This document shows positions 23,614 through 34,824 of a DNA stretch of 64,000 bases, in pieces; within the stretch, counting starts at the first letter, position 1, and every line of letters begins with the position of its first letter. Both the position numbers and the translations under genes were made by a program. Under the pieces are notes generated by a model that saw only the letters and a program-made list of their open reading frames with translations, had not been told where the DNA came from and did no database searches. Source of the stretch: Biscogniauxia marginata (taxonomy: Eukaryota > Ascomycota > Sordariomycetes > Xylariales > Xylariaceae); contig MU404055.1 in assembly GCA_022695795.1 (NCBI GenBank), forward strand, positions 620,001 to 684,000. Reading direction: 5' to 3'.

Positions 23614-25123
23614 CTATTGCAGGGGTTCAGAAGAGCTTGATAGACGGTTAAGATGAAGATAGACGTCCGTTCCGTATCTGGAGACAAAAAGTTCAGTACG
23701 GAACTTAGGTGTAGTTTAGGGGAGGAGGGATTTCCGAGGATTACGTACCCTTCCATGCTGATAAGCTTCAGATCGCCTCCGAAATACCGGGCGTACAATC
23801 TTGATATCGGCAGACCATAGCCAAAACCTGCCATTGGCGCCTTAAAGTCACTCTTGTCAAAGTCTGGATCTAGATTCGGTGTCCGATCGACAGTCGTATA
23901 CATATATGTCCATACTAGCGGTATAGCACTCCGAGGTATGCCTCCGCCCTCATCGGAAATTTTGATTGTGATATCTTCTCTTCCCTCGGCAACGATAACC
24001 TTAGTTACCGGGAACTCCTGTTTGTCCTGCCCATGGGTCTCGACCACCGCTCTTAAAGAGTTCTTCAAGGTCTCGAAGAGCATATGCGACAAGTGGCCCG
24101 GAACGTACATGAAGTGGAGGTCAGGGTTGCAGACCAGCTGGATCTTCGGCGCCTCGAAGAGTCCGTAATGGTCTTCGCAAACGAAACGAGCGTTCTCGAT
24201 GGCCTCCTGCGCCAGGTCGCGAACGTTCGTTTTGGTGCAAATAATACCAACGTACGTAGGATCCCTATGGTGGCTCTGATCTGTTAAGGCGATGTGCTGC
24301 CCGATAAGCATACGAATGCCAATTCTTGACATGTAAAAACGATCTAAGAATGACTGGATATTATTGTCGATCTGCATCCGTTGCCGTTTCCGCTTGTACT
24401 CGAGGATACCCTGGGCCATTGTCGTGACAACGCCGTCATGTCTCCTCTTGATTTTGTGTAGAGTCTGTGCGAATCTCGAGTTGTAAGCCTGTAAGTCGGG
24501 GGGCCAATCGCTCGAATCGTCGACTAGCGCAAAGTACCTTCTTGCGCCGTGGTACTTCTTGCCGTTGTTCATGCCAGTCTGGCCTGCAGGGGACGATGCA
24601 TATTGACCTTCGCGGATACTGGGGTTCGGCGTGGCTTCTGACAGCATAGAGCCTCTGTTGTTGTTAAATTTCCCTGGGTTCAGAAGCCGGTCTCGCACGT
24701 CTTTTTCCAAGTTGGGTCTTGGCAAACTAGTGATCTCCTATTCTCACATGTTAGATGAGTCATGCGAGCTTGGTTCTGTATGCGCACCTCGAACGATTGC
24801 GCATACCACTCCTGGACTCTCTTCACAGACGGCATCTCGTTCAGTCCATCTGGTAAGCTGGTGAGCTCCTGAACTCGGTGCGCAAGACGGATTGGGAGTT
24901 CTTCGGCGAGGAACTGCGAGGCGCGGAACAAGGTGCCTGAGGGGAGTTAAGAGATTCTGTGTCAGACGGCAATCGCACGACAGCATGTAAACCAGAAGGC
25001 GACCATACCTACTGAGGGCCTCTCGCCGAACTGAACCATCTGTCTCAAACTCACACCCGTAGCCGGGAAATTAGAGTAGTGACGGATAGTGTCCATCAGC
25101 CTCTCAGACGCCTTCCACGACAT
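23614..25123 (-). CDS. Mitochondrial protein kinase of the PDK/BCKDK family
   Basis: Four exons on the minus strand: 25123-25009, 24936-24788, 24737-23749 and 23677-23614. The joined frame is 1317 nt, giving 438 residues. The N-terminal region (GVSLRQMVQFGERPS, FLAEELPIRLAHRV) is the helical alpha-ketoacid dehydrogenase kinase domain. The GHKL ATPase domain follows with an N-box (HMLFETLKNSLRAVVE), a G1 box (ISDEGGGIP) and a G2 box (GFGYGLPISRLYARYFGG). Such kinases phosphorylate and shut down pyruvate or branched-chain ketoacid dehydrogenase in the mitochondrial matrix. A 40-residue insert (~105-145, NPGKFNNNRG to KKYHGARRYF) is longer than in animal PDKs. Which of the two complexes is the target cannot be read from this sequence alone. 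Confidence 0.9.
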
Positions 25124-27120
25124 GGTGGGCAACGTTGGGCGGCGAGCGACAGCTAAAGCGAAATTGGACCACCCTGAAGATGGCTAGGATTTCAGGTAGA
25201 GGCGATGCTGCGGGCCATTGGGGGGAGGGGGGGATTCGATCGCGAGTGTGGGCGTCGGTAACGGCACGGCGATTTCAAGTAAAAGACCCCGCGGTAAATG
25301 CGATCACGATGATCTTATGCAGCTCTGGGGTAAGTACCGAGACACCTTGCCAGGGCCAAGAATGGACGAGGAAGCAACGGAAGCGAGAAGCAGAAACGAG
25401 TCGGGTCGGGGTGTTCGGGCAATGTGCTGCTACAACGGCATTAGTGGTTTGTCGGATTATAAGCGGACTTGGGAATCGGTTGTTGAAGGCTAGAATGGAT
25501 CATGTTAATAGACTCAATTAGTGGCTAAGGTAAGCTAATAGAAGAGGAAAAAATCAGAAGCCGGGATTGGCTCGTGGCGACGTAGCTTGTGAGCTCCTGC
25601 TTGCCGAATCTGTGCCATCACGGCAAACTTTAAAATGCCACCCCTTCTTTCCTTGACTTGCCACTACTTAAGCCCTTTTGGGATAGAAGTCCACAGAAGT
25701 CCACATACAATTTATATGGGCCTCGACTGGCCGTATGGAATACTCTCCGCAGTTGCGGGTAACGCGAGCAACGTATTTGTTTAATTCTCTCTTTTTTATC
25801 CCTCCTCTTTGAAGCAATATTTTAAGTAAATGCAATTGAAAATTAAATGCGACTATAAGAAATATATGTAGTTAATTGTAGCTCGTTCTTGGATGTTAAC
25901 AAGGAACTAATGTATCTCAAAAGGGTGTAAGTAGTGGCAAATTGAGGAGGAATAGGGTGGCATTTTAAGGTTTGCCGGTGTCATCTGGGCCAGAGCCGAG
26001 GAGGTTACAACCGTAGGCCACTAACTGGCCCGTGTTCCGTGCTTGAGCGCTGGACGGGCGGAAGGGCGGAAGGACGCTTCTCTAAAGAACGTGCCCCATT
26101 GTTTGAAGAAGTACCTAAACATCCCACCTCGTACCTTACGTACCTATCTCGCATCAAAAAAACAACGCCGCTTAGGTAACTGAGCGAGTCAATTAGCGTC
26201 TATATGGACTTGAATGCAACACTACCTTCGTCTCCTATCCGACTCACACGTACATCCATCATCTTTTTGCAAGTAATATAACCCTCAACTCCTACTGCAC
26301 ACACAAACACTGCGGCATTATCTCAGACGAGCAATGATAGATCAACATGCAAATAAATCTCTCATATTGACATTGTGTTTTTCCTTTTTCTCTACAGGCG
26401 TTGTACACGTAGTGCGCGGTAAGAGAACTTGGGCTACGTCTATGTCAATGTTAGAATACAATACGTACGGGATTGTACCTTTAGGTTAGGTAGGTACCTA
26501 AGCGGGTTTTCTAATCCTCGGTGTGCGTAAGCCCGCCTCCAGCTTCATGTGGTAGGTAGGGAGGTACCTACTACATTCCTCTTATAGCAGCTTATGTACA
26601 GTACGTACTCAATATATCTCCTTAATCAACCTAGGTTAGATCACCCCATAGAACTTTCCGACTACTGTCACCTCAACTTGTCGATCAGGTCCATTCTATG
26701 TTTTTTTCCTTCCAACCTACCTGTGACAACCACATCAGGTCTTTTGGTTATATGCAGCGCTGCCAACACATACAGGATGACACTAGATGACACAAAAGAA
26801 GGAAAAGGATGAGTTACGGAAAAACATTGGAGCAGCTTCCTCAAGATGATGCCCAAATCGATAAGGAGGTGCTTCAGCATTTGTGCCCCACCAAAATGGT
26901 CAGTGCACTTGTATCGCCTCCGTTCCCAAGCTCATTCAACTTCACAACTCCAGTCTGGCAACTTCGACTCGTACGCACAAGCCCACGGCTGGATCCGGAA
27001 CTCCTATCTACGGACTGGCCTATTCACACATCGCCTGCGCTTTGAACTCAACCTAGCCTAGTACTATATGCAAAACTCACTTTCTGCACATCACAGACTT
27101 GTGCTCAAACTGTCCACCTC
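25124..27120. other. Intergenic, kinase to coiled-coil gene
   Basis: About 2 kb between divergent genes. It contains the inverted-repeat element at 25619-25980 and two copies of the GGTACCTA palindrome motif near 26491-26500 and 26561-26570. An open frame at 26809-27045 has no coding character that I can recognise and may be upstream leader sequence. Confidence 0.6.
25619..25980. mobile_element. MITE-like element with ~70-bp terminal inverted repeats
   Basis: The left arm starts CACGGCAAACTTTAAAATG at 25619. The right arm, read in reverse complement from 25980, starts CACCGGCAAACCTTAAAATG. The two arms stay alignable over about 70 bp with roughly 80% identity, and most differences are transitions; TTGCCACTACTTA and CCCTTTTG are shared. 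The interior (~220 bp) is AT-rich and non-coding. This is the layout of a small non-autonomous DNA transposon. I could not fix a target-site duplication, so the exact ends are uncertain by a few bases. Confidence 0.75.
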
Positions 27121-28265
27121 ATGACTGACGTAGACCCTGAGGACCTCCCGGCTCCGCAAACACCCACCCGGGATGCCCGAGAGCCTCATCCAGGGCAGCG
27201 CCGTTACCATGTGGCTACTTCGAGCTCGTCGCCATCAATCTCGCCATCCTTAAGTTTTCTTCGCATGCACCCCTTAGGAATGTCACCCTTCTCCCCTCTC
27301 AACCGCCAGTTTTCATCACCCTTTGTCACGGCAACCTCGCCTCCGCGCTCAGTCTCAGGAGAGCTAGATCAAGAGGATCTCACACAAGACAGCAAAGATG
27401 TCCTCATCCAGCGCCTGAACGACCTTGCCGCCAGATTAAATCATCAAGATCTCATGACAGAAGGGAATGTCCTCAGTCTACATACCAAAGTCGACGAGAT
27501 GGAAAGTGTTCTAGCTACCCACTACCACCCACTCAAGTCAAAGTCACCGAAGAGCCGGCCTTCAAGCTTGATCATGAGGAGTAGCAGGAGTGAGATCGAG
27601 TCTCCACGGGGACCCAGAACGCCAAGTCAGGTGATGTCGAGGGAGCCGTCACCCATGCAACCTTCTGCGGCCAAGACAAATCGAGGAAACCATGATGACA
27701 AACAGAAGGAACCCGAACGTGCTCCCAAAATGTCACCGGTAGAAGCAGAACGAGTAGCAGCGGAAGCGCGGCTTTTACACAAAGGCTTCGAGGAAGTCAT
27801 TGCGAATCTGCGCGCGCGACAAGAGGAGACAGATGCAAGCACCCCGCCCTTCCATTTCAACACTTATTCTAACATATCTCTTAGCACATACACGATCTAC
27901 TCATCACGCGCGCAGAACGCGCAGCCCAGCGAATCATTTTCCTTGAGAAGAGGGTAAAGGAACTGTAAGTTCTGCTCAGACGCTCTTGGCGATACAAATG
28001 ACAAAACAATATCTAACTGATTATGGGAAGCGAAAGTGAACGAAATGAAGGTGAGATGGAGATGCTCAACCTACAGATTCAGCTAAAGGCGATCGAGGTT
28101 CAGTGTCTAAACTACGTACCTAAGGATGCCGATCACGACCTTCGAGAAAGTATCTCTACGTGGAAGATGGAGTGGTTGGCGTTGAAGCGTAAGCGAGCAA
28201 AAAACAAGGGTAGCAGAAGTGAAGATCATGGTACACCTACCAGAAAGATGATTTCCCCAGATTGA
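27121..28265 (+). CDS. Conserved-looking coiled-coil protein, function unknown
   Basis: Three exons: 27121-27834, 27885-27964 and 28031-28265, giving 342 residues. The N-terminal ~90 residues are Ser/Pro-rich, with PSLSFLRMHPLGMSPFSPLN. A heptad-like segment follows (DVLIQRLNDLAARLNHQDL, then LHTKVDEMESVL). A basic Ser/Pro linker leads to a long charged helix (VEAERVAAEARLLHKGFEEVIANLRARQ) and, across both introns, to ITRAERAAQRIIFLEKRVKEL and MEMLNLQIQLKAIEVQC. It looks like a cytoplasmic or cytoskeletal coiled-coil protein, but I recognise no named family. Intron 1 is GC-AG: no GT exists between the last coding residues and the acceptor. Confidence 0.75.
27835..27884 (+). other. GC-AG intron in the coiled-coil gene
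   Basis: The intron starts GCAAGCACCC, contains TTCTAAC as branch site and ends CTCTTAG, 50 nt in total. There is no GT dinucleotide between 27781 and the acceptor, and the join gives D-H-I-H-D-L-L followed by an open coiled-coil frame. Reading through instead ends the frame at a stop at 27955-27957. Confidence 0.8.
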
Positions 28266-30443
28266 AAAGGTGACGAGGCGAGGTGGCCACAAGGAGATGG
28301 GGCCTTGGGGCTATGTTCGACATATGTATGAATAGCCCCATTGTTGACGATCATTTGTTTATTTTATGGACCAACGGCATGTACGGTTATGGATGCATAG
28401 ATGGCGTTAGGCATAGTCTAGATACCCCCGAGGAAGCAGGAAGTCTAGGAAAACAAGACTAATTCAAGTCTTTCTACTTAAACGTACGGAACAATATCTG
28501 GCTGTTTTCTTGCATGTTAACGCCTTGTCGGTGAATACGCTGATACGGCGTATAAGAGGATCATGAGACCAAAACCAACAGAGTATGCGCAGCCACTTGA
28601 GTTGCTAGAATACAACCTATATGGTTACATATGAAGCGATGAAGCGATGAAGCGAGGACACGTAGGTGTGTCTATCTACCTACCTACCTTCTTCAGATAC
28701 AGAAGGATCGGAATCCTTGTCCAGCCACAAATGGCTGCTGTCTTTCTATCAAGTTTAATCGTCTTGGTCAATGGACCGTTTAAGATGGGAGTGTGACAAT
28801 GACATTCTACATGGGCTGCAGGTATATATTCAGGATATAGCTTAGTACTCTTCTGGAAGTGCCGGAACCAAGAGTTCAGTGCCGACATGCTGGAGGTATA
28901 TACTCGAAATGAGAGGTCGAGTGGGCTCGGGCGAGCAGTTGGCTATTAGTTGGCTTCTCTCCCTACGAACGGTTTCGGTGCCGAGCATTAGTAAAGTGTT
29001 AAAAAGTTGAATATGGACCTCACATATGGACACGGCACCGTTAAGTAAGTAAGTACCCAGTAGGTACCTACCTACTTCAAGGACCTCGGCTGAAGCCCGA
29101 GTAATTATGTCATAGCGGAGAAGTAGCGGATTCCTAAATGCTTGGCCCCCAAAAACGCGGGGGAGAAAGTTTGTTCGGCGGAGCCGATGGTTCTAGCCCT
29201 ACCTAGTCTAGGCAAACCGGTGAATACCTACCTATACTATGGCGCTGGGTAGGGGCACTACACATTACGTTCAACGGATTTCCTACCGGCAAGTGCTTGT
29301 AAGCTACTACCCACCCACAACTAGGCTGTGTTGGCATAAAAGCTTCATTTGACATGTCAACCAACCTACTCTCTTACAACTACCAATGTACCTACCTAAT
29401 GTAGGTAGAAGGATGTGAGCAAGAAAAAAAAAGAAGAAAAGATCAAACTTTCATTCTAACTCGACCTGAACTAAGCTCATGTGTGTACCTATGTGAGTAG
29501 ATAAGGCATCTATCTGCCTCCCTCGCGTACGGCTATACATACCTAACCTATATCCAACATACATTTCTTTCGACAATTTGAAATTATATCCTTGTCTACT
29601 GAAGCGATCGACGGGGCTAGACAATCCTAAGGCACGTAGCACCAGCTCCTAGTCTACCAACAGAGTTGACATGCGGCTAGCTAGACTTGATTAGGTAGTC
29701 GGCACATGCTGCCGTCTCTGCCCTTGCGCTGTCGAGAAGCTATTGCGGGAAACACAACCAACGATTTGACGGTGTCCGGATGCTACGTCATTTGGTCCTT
29801 TCATATCCCGCCTCTTTGTTCGCCCGTCCGTCTAGTCCCCCCAGTCAGCCTAGTCTAGTATCAGCCGTTGTCTCTGATTCGTCTGGGCTAGTATACATCA
29901 GAGAGCCATGGGAGGAGAAACATTGTAGTCAAGCGTCGCACGATGGTGAGATGACGTCGAGATCTAGTCCTATAAACATGCAGGCGTCCCTAATGCTGCG
30001 ATCATCTGGTCAATCTCATGCTAGACTTTGGTACGACGTGGTACAAATCCATCCTGTCAGTGCGACTCGCCTCGCGAGGTGGTCGCTAGGCTTTCTGGAG
30101 AGTAGCCACCGAGCCTGACTTGCTAACACCGCCGTTGAACCCCAGTTGTACAGGCTTAATAAGTACTCAGTTATATCTATAGGTGAGTATACATGAAGCT
30201 ATTATATTAGTAAATAACAAAGCCCCCCTCGAGGGTTCTCTGCCTAACCAAGAACTAAAATGTCCCGACTCCCCCTCATCCCGCGGTTTCTGTAAATTCC
30301 TCCTTTCTTTTCATTTTCTCCTTTATTCATCCTCCCGAGGCTGGCGTAGGCATCCTGCAACCACAGTACGCGAGCTAGTTACCCATAAAATAGTATTCGT
30401 AAGAGAAGCAATTCTTGTTGTGCCCATTCTCATCATGACCATA
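28266..30443. other. Intergenic upstream of the sugar transporter
   Basis: About 2.2 kb without a recognised gene. It contains the palindrome TAGGTACCTA at 29061-29070, further TACC/GGTA-rich stretches near 28678-28690 and 29390-29407, and the sequence GCGGGG near 29157-29162, which fits the CreA/Mig1 site SYGGRG. That single match may be chance. Open frames near 29451-29642 and 29780-30118 have no recognisable domain. Confidence 0.5.
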
Positions 30444-33064
30444 ATGGCTTCCAACTCAGAGAACCCGCCCTCGGGAGGCGTGCTCCGAGAGAAGATACCC
30501 CCGAGGAAAGATTCGGATCACTCTGGCATCTCTCACGATGAAATCGAGAACCGACAGAGCAACTTAGGCGAGGGTCAGCGGAAGCGGCTGGAGGCTTCGG
30601 CCAAGCTGGAGAACCCCCTTGCCGGTCTGACCCCCGACGAGCTGGCGACACGAGGCGAGGAGTATTGCGCGAAGCACGGCATCACTGACGAGGCGGATAT
30701 TCGAGCCTTCCGGCTCGGCGCCATGATCGCCGGCGACTACAATAGGTACGACGCTATCAGCGAGCTCACGGCGGAGGAAAAGGAGGTGCTAGATCGCGAG
30801 ATCACGCACAAGTGGTCCAACCCGGGCATGCTCTACGCCGTCATCGTCATCTGCTCGCTTTGTGCCGCCGTCCAGGGCATGGACGAGACCGTCGTCAACG
30901 GCGCCCAGTTCTTCTACAAGGGCTTCTTCGGCATCGGCAACGACGAGTCCCAGCGAGGTAAGCTACCCCCGGCTCGTGGCCATCCTCGTAAACCGTGAGG
31001 GGTTTTTTTTTCTGACGCGATTGTACGTTAGACGCGTGGCTCTTGGGTTTGGTGAACGGTAAGTCTGCAACCCAAGCCCGTCCTGTTCGATTCTCGAGGA
31101 AGTGCGGTTCTGGGCTAATACCCACGTCTAGCCGCCCCCTATATCTGCTGTGCCTTTCTCGGCTGCTGGCTCACTGAGCCGATGAACAAGAAGTTCGGCC
31201 GTCGTGGATCTGTGTTCATCTCGTGCCTCATCTCGGCTGCTGCTTGCTTCTGGCAAGCTTTCACCGTAAGTGTAGAAGCCAAGCCGACTCTTGGAAGTGA
31301 CTTATTCCAACAGCCCTCGCGAACACGTGGTGGCATATGTTCATCGCCCGGTTCGCCCTCGGCCTTGGTATTGGCCCCAAGTCAGCCACGACTCGTCAGT
31401 CAATCTCCTAACCCGACGATACGGTTACAGACTTCTGACTTGCTTTAGCCATGTTTGCCGCTGAATGCTCTCCACCTAAGCTCAGGGGCGCCCTGGTCAT
31501 GCAATGGCAGATGTGGACTGCTTTTGGAATCATGATAGGTTACGTGGCAGACCTAGCTTTCTATAACGTCCCCAACCTGTCCGGCATAGTCGGTCTAAAC
31601 TGGCGGCTCATGATGGGCTCGGCCATGATCCCCGCCGTCTTCGTCTGTGCCCTTGTATACTTCACGCCCGAGGTTTGTGCTACCTAGGTTGACAGGTAAT
31701 CTAGTCACTAGTTTTCCGAAGGTTCTAACAGATTGTTTATTACAGTCGCCTCGATGGTACCTCACCAAGAACAGGCACCTCGACGCCTATAAGTCCATAT
31801 CCCAGCTTCGGTCCACCAAGGTCCAGGCCGCCCGCGACCTCTTCTACATGGACACACTCCTCCAGGTCGAGAAGGAGACCATGAATATCGGACAGAGCAA
31901 GATCAAGGAAATCCTAACCGTCCGTCGAAACCGCAATGCCGCACTGGCATCCGAGATTGTCATGTTCTTACAGCAATTTTGCGGTGTTAATGCTATAGCG
32001 TCAGTTCGATGACCCCTTTTCTTCCACGCCACAATCTTATCCCTATTTTTAAAAAATAAAAATAAAAGTTATTGGACCACATATAAGCCATATATAAGGG
32101 ATGCCTTAGTCACACCTTATTAAAACTTAGAGGAACTTAGTATAGGGGGTCTTGAGTGTAGCGTTCTCCTATTAGAAGGAATGATTACTGACTCCATTTA
32201 TCGTAGTTATTACTCGACCAATATCTTCATCGACAGTGGCTTTGGTGAGCAGGCGGCGCTGGCTGCGTCGCTAGGTTTCGGCGTCGTCAACTTCCTCTTT
32301 GCCCTACCCGCCTTCTATACGATCGATACCTTTGGCCGAAGAAACCTGCTCCTCACAACCTTCCCCGTAAGCAGCATACTTTTGTTTTGCATATGCCTAT
32401 CGCCGCGACATCGACTGACATGGGGTGCCACAAGTTAATGGCGCTCTTCTTGTTCTTCACCGGGTTTAGTTTCTACATCCCCGAGCAAAGCATGGCGCAC
32501 ATCGCCTGCGTCGCGCTGGGCATCTACCTGTTCGGCGTGGTCTACTCGCCCGGAGAAGGTGTAAGTAATTCCCGCGCAAATTCTCAACCTCGAGGGAAAA
32601 CATTCAAGTCCCCTAACCGCCCCTCAACTTAGCCGGTCCCGTTCACCTACAGCGCGGAGGCGTACCCGCTGTACATCCGGCCCATCGGCATGTCCCTCGC
32701 GACGGCGACGACCTGGCTCTTCAACGCCGTCATCTCGCTCACGTGGCCGTCGATGGTGCAGGCGTGGACCGAGGCCGGCGCGTTCAGCTGGTACGCGGCC
32801 TGGAACCTGGTCGGCTGGGTCCTCGTCCTGCTGTTCGTGCCCGAGACCAAGGAGAAGACGCTCGAGGAGCTCGACGCCGTCTTCGACGTGCCGCTGCGCA
32901 GCACCGTGCGCTACGGCGCCGACCAGGCCCTGTACTTCTGGGGCTGCTACGTCTTCCGCCGCGACATCCAGCCCCCCAAGGCCCCGACCTCGGCTGCCGC
33001 GCTCGAGTACGCGACAGCCCGGTTCGCTGAGGAGAAGCACCACGACGCTACAGCTCGTGTCTAG
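30444..33064 (+). CDS. MFS sugar transporter (SP family)
   Basis: Nine exons: 30444-30957, 31032-31058, 31132-31269, 31314-31394, 31449-31672, 31746-31999, 32207-32366, 32435-32560 and 32633-33064. The joined frame is 1956 nt, giving 651 residues. A ~125-residue cytosolic N-terminus precedes the membrane domain. Sugar-porter signatures are NKKFGRRG (loop 2-3), PESPRWYL, QQFCGVNAIAYYSTN (helix 7), DTFGRRNLLL (loop 8-9) and PETKEKTLEELD (after the last helix). Plasma-membrane uptake of a hexose, polyol or similar compound is likely; the substrate is not readable. ATG 30435 in the same frame is an alternative start. Exon 3 needs the GTGTAG donor, 4 nt past a GTAAGT donor that would break the frame. 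Exon 2 is 27 nt. Confidence 0.85.
32000..32206 (+). other. Unusually long, AT-rich transporter intron
   Basis: At 207 nt this intron is two to four times longer than the others in the gene. It contains an AT-rich block (around 32040-32125) unlike its surroundings and several in-frame stops. The block may be a small inserted relic, but no terminal repeat is clear. Confidence 0.6.
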
Positions 33065-33693
33065 GTCGGAGAGAGAGGCATTGCCTAGCTTTGTTGGCGG
33101 GACTTCCATCTCTTCCCGTAGCTCACCGCGTCGTTAGGCTGGTAAGGGGAAATAGCCGGCTGGGGTCGAGCGAAGGTTGTTAGGCTGTTGTAGTGAAAAT
33201 GGTGTAAAGTTAGTGGTCGTCGCGGGATACTGTTATAATCATACATACCCATGCCTCCCTAGGATCACAAGTCTAGTTTCGGCCTTCTTTTGTTTATTCA
33301 CAAACTTTAGGTACCTACTTTCTTAAAAATTCATACGTATTTACGCCTGTCATATCTCTGAACCAAGTTGATACGGCGTGCTTTCTTGCAGGCACTTTCT
33401 GATTCGTCACTATTTGGAAATTAAACCTCGGAGTAGTCCGGTTCACGTCGTAGTAGTGAGTACAATAGAGGGGGGGGGGGGACCATATATCCTTTTCTTT
33501 GTTTCGCCCTAAATTACTCGCCTCTATCGCGCGAAATGACCTCAAATCAAATGGACATGGTCTTCATGTCAAGGCATGTATACGACCTCTCTCGTCCAAA
33601 CCCCAAAGCAAGTCCCTTTGCGCCAAACACCAATCCATTAATCAAGCCCCTATCTCGGGCAATCCAGCTTCCGCATCCACAATCCCTCTTCCC
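33065..33693. other. Intergenic between convergent transporter and secreted-protein genes
   Basis: 3' flanking sequence of both genes. It holds the palindrome TAGGTACCTA at 33308-33317 and a run of about 12 G ending at 33481. No gene is recognised. Confidence 0.6.
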
Positions 33694-34824
33694 CTACTCC
33701 TCGTGGCCGTCACCAAGTTCCTCCTTGTCCTCCTTCTTCGGCCATCCGGGCTCGGTCCAGAGCTCGCAGGAGCGGGAGCCGCCGACATAGGTGCGGAAGT
33801 CGTTGTCCTGGCGGTTCCCCGAGGCGAAGTGCTCGCCGCGCAGGAACTGGTTCGCGAGCCAGCCGGTGGGGCGGCACTCCTGCAGGATCCACTGCGTGCC
33901 CCAGGCCATGGCGGTGCAGCTCGTGTAGAAGGTGTAGTCGCGCAGGTTGCACCACGAGATCCAGTAGCGCGCCGCGCCCGTGCCCGCGCACTGCACCTGC
34001 GCGCACTTCCTGGGCCCCAGCGAGCACTCCCCGTTCATCGCCCACTGCCACGCGTTCATGCGCTCCAGCTCCGAGATGCGGGCCTCCCAGTTGTGGCTGC
34101 GCGCGCGGTGTTAGCAGGTGGGATGATGGTTTATATGGTTGCCGGGAGGGGAGGGGGGGTTGGGAGAAGGGGTTAAAGGGGGGAATAGGGGGTGGGTTCA
34201 GTGGCTTTCATCCTGGACGTCTCGTAGAGGAGTACAAATAATATTATGTTCCTGAGAGATATAAGAAGAGAGATAGAGAGAGAACTCACGTATGGCAATT
34301 CACATAGCCCTCTCGAATGCTGTGCGGTGCGAGTGTCATCGCCTCCATCGCGGCATGGATCTCGCTCGAGTTCTTCGAGCGAAACTCAAACTCCGGATTG
34401 ACCTTCTGGGCTTGGGACTGGATATCCTGCACTGTTGCGAAGAAAGAAAAAAAAACCGGTGGTTAGTACATATCCTCGCGGGACGGTTTTATGTGAATCG
34501 CAGTTCTAAGCCTCCGGGGAGCAAGGGATGAGGGAACTTAAAGGAGCAGTAGCAAAAAGATAAAGAAGAGGAATGGCACGAGGTAGGCAATTATGGAAAC
34601 TTACTCGAGCCGTAGAAGGCATGGTTCTTGCCCGAGTCGTCAATCTGCCCGGTCCACTTCATGGGCTCGAAGCTGAAGCCCTTGCGCTGCATCTCCTCGA
34701 CGAACTCCATGCCGTTGTGCGGGATGAGTTCGGGGCCCGAATGTTCGGACGACAGGGGCGTCGCGACGGCGAGGCGGCAGAAGGCTGCCGCGAAGGCGGC
34801 GACGATAGTCGTAGAGCACTTCAT
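33694..34824 (-). CDS. Cysteine-rich secreted protein, effector-like, function unknown
   Basis: Three exons on the minus strand: 34824-34605, 34431-34290 and 34096-33694, giving 254 residues. A signal peptide is evident (MKCSTTIVAAFAAAFCRLAVA, likely cleaved near residue 21). The mature part has eight cysteines, in NCHT, GEC, RKC, VQC, SWC, TSC, QEC and RSC, an even number compatible with four disulfides. They cluster in exons 2-3 after NAWQWAMNGECSLGPRKC. The C-terminus is acidic and Lys-rich (KKEDKEELGDGHEE). I recall similar uncharacterised secreted proteins in plant-associated ascomycetes, but no domain name or activity can be stated. It could be an effector or an extracellular enzyme inhibitor; both are guesses. 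The upstream region (34825-35100) contains its promoter. Confidence 0.75.

Noticed and set aside
26809..27045. 78-codon open frame upstream of the coiled-coil gene
   Set aside because: No domain, no clear splice link to the next gene, and its Pro/Ser-rich composition fits chance. It is probably leader or promoter sequence.
29780..30118. 112-codon open frame upstream of the transporter
   Set aside because: It crosses no recognised motif, and its composition and low-complexity runs suggest chance.
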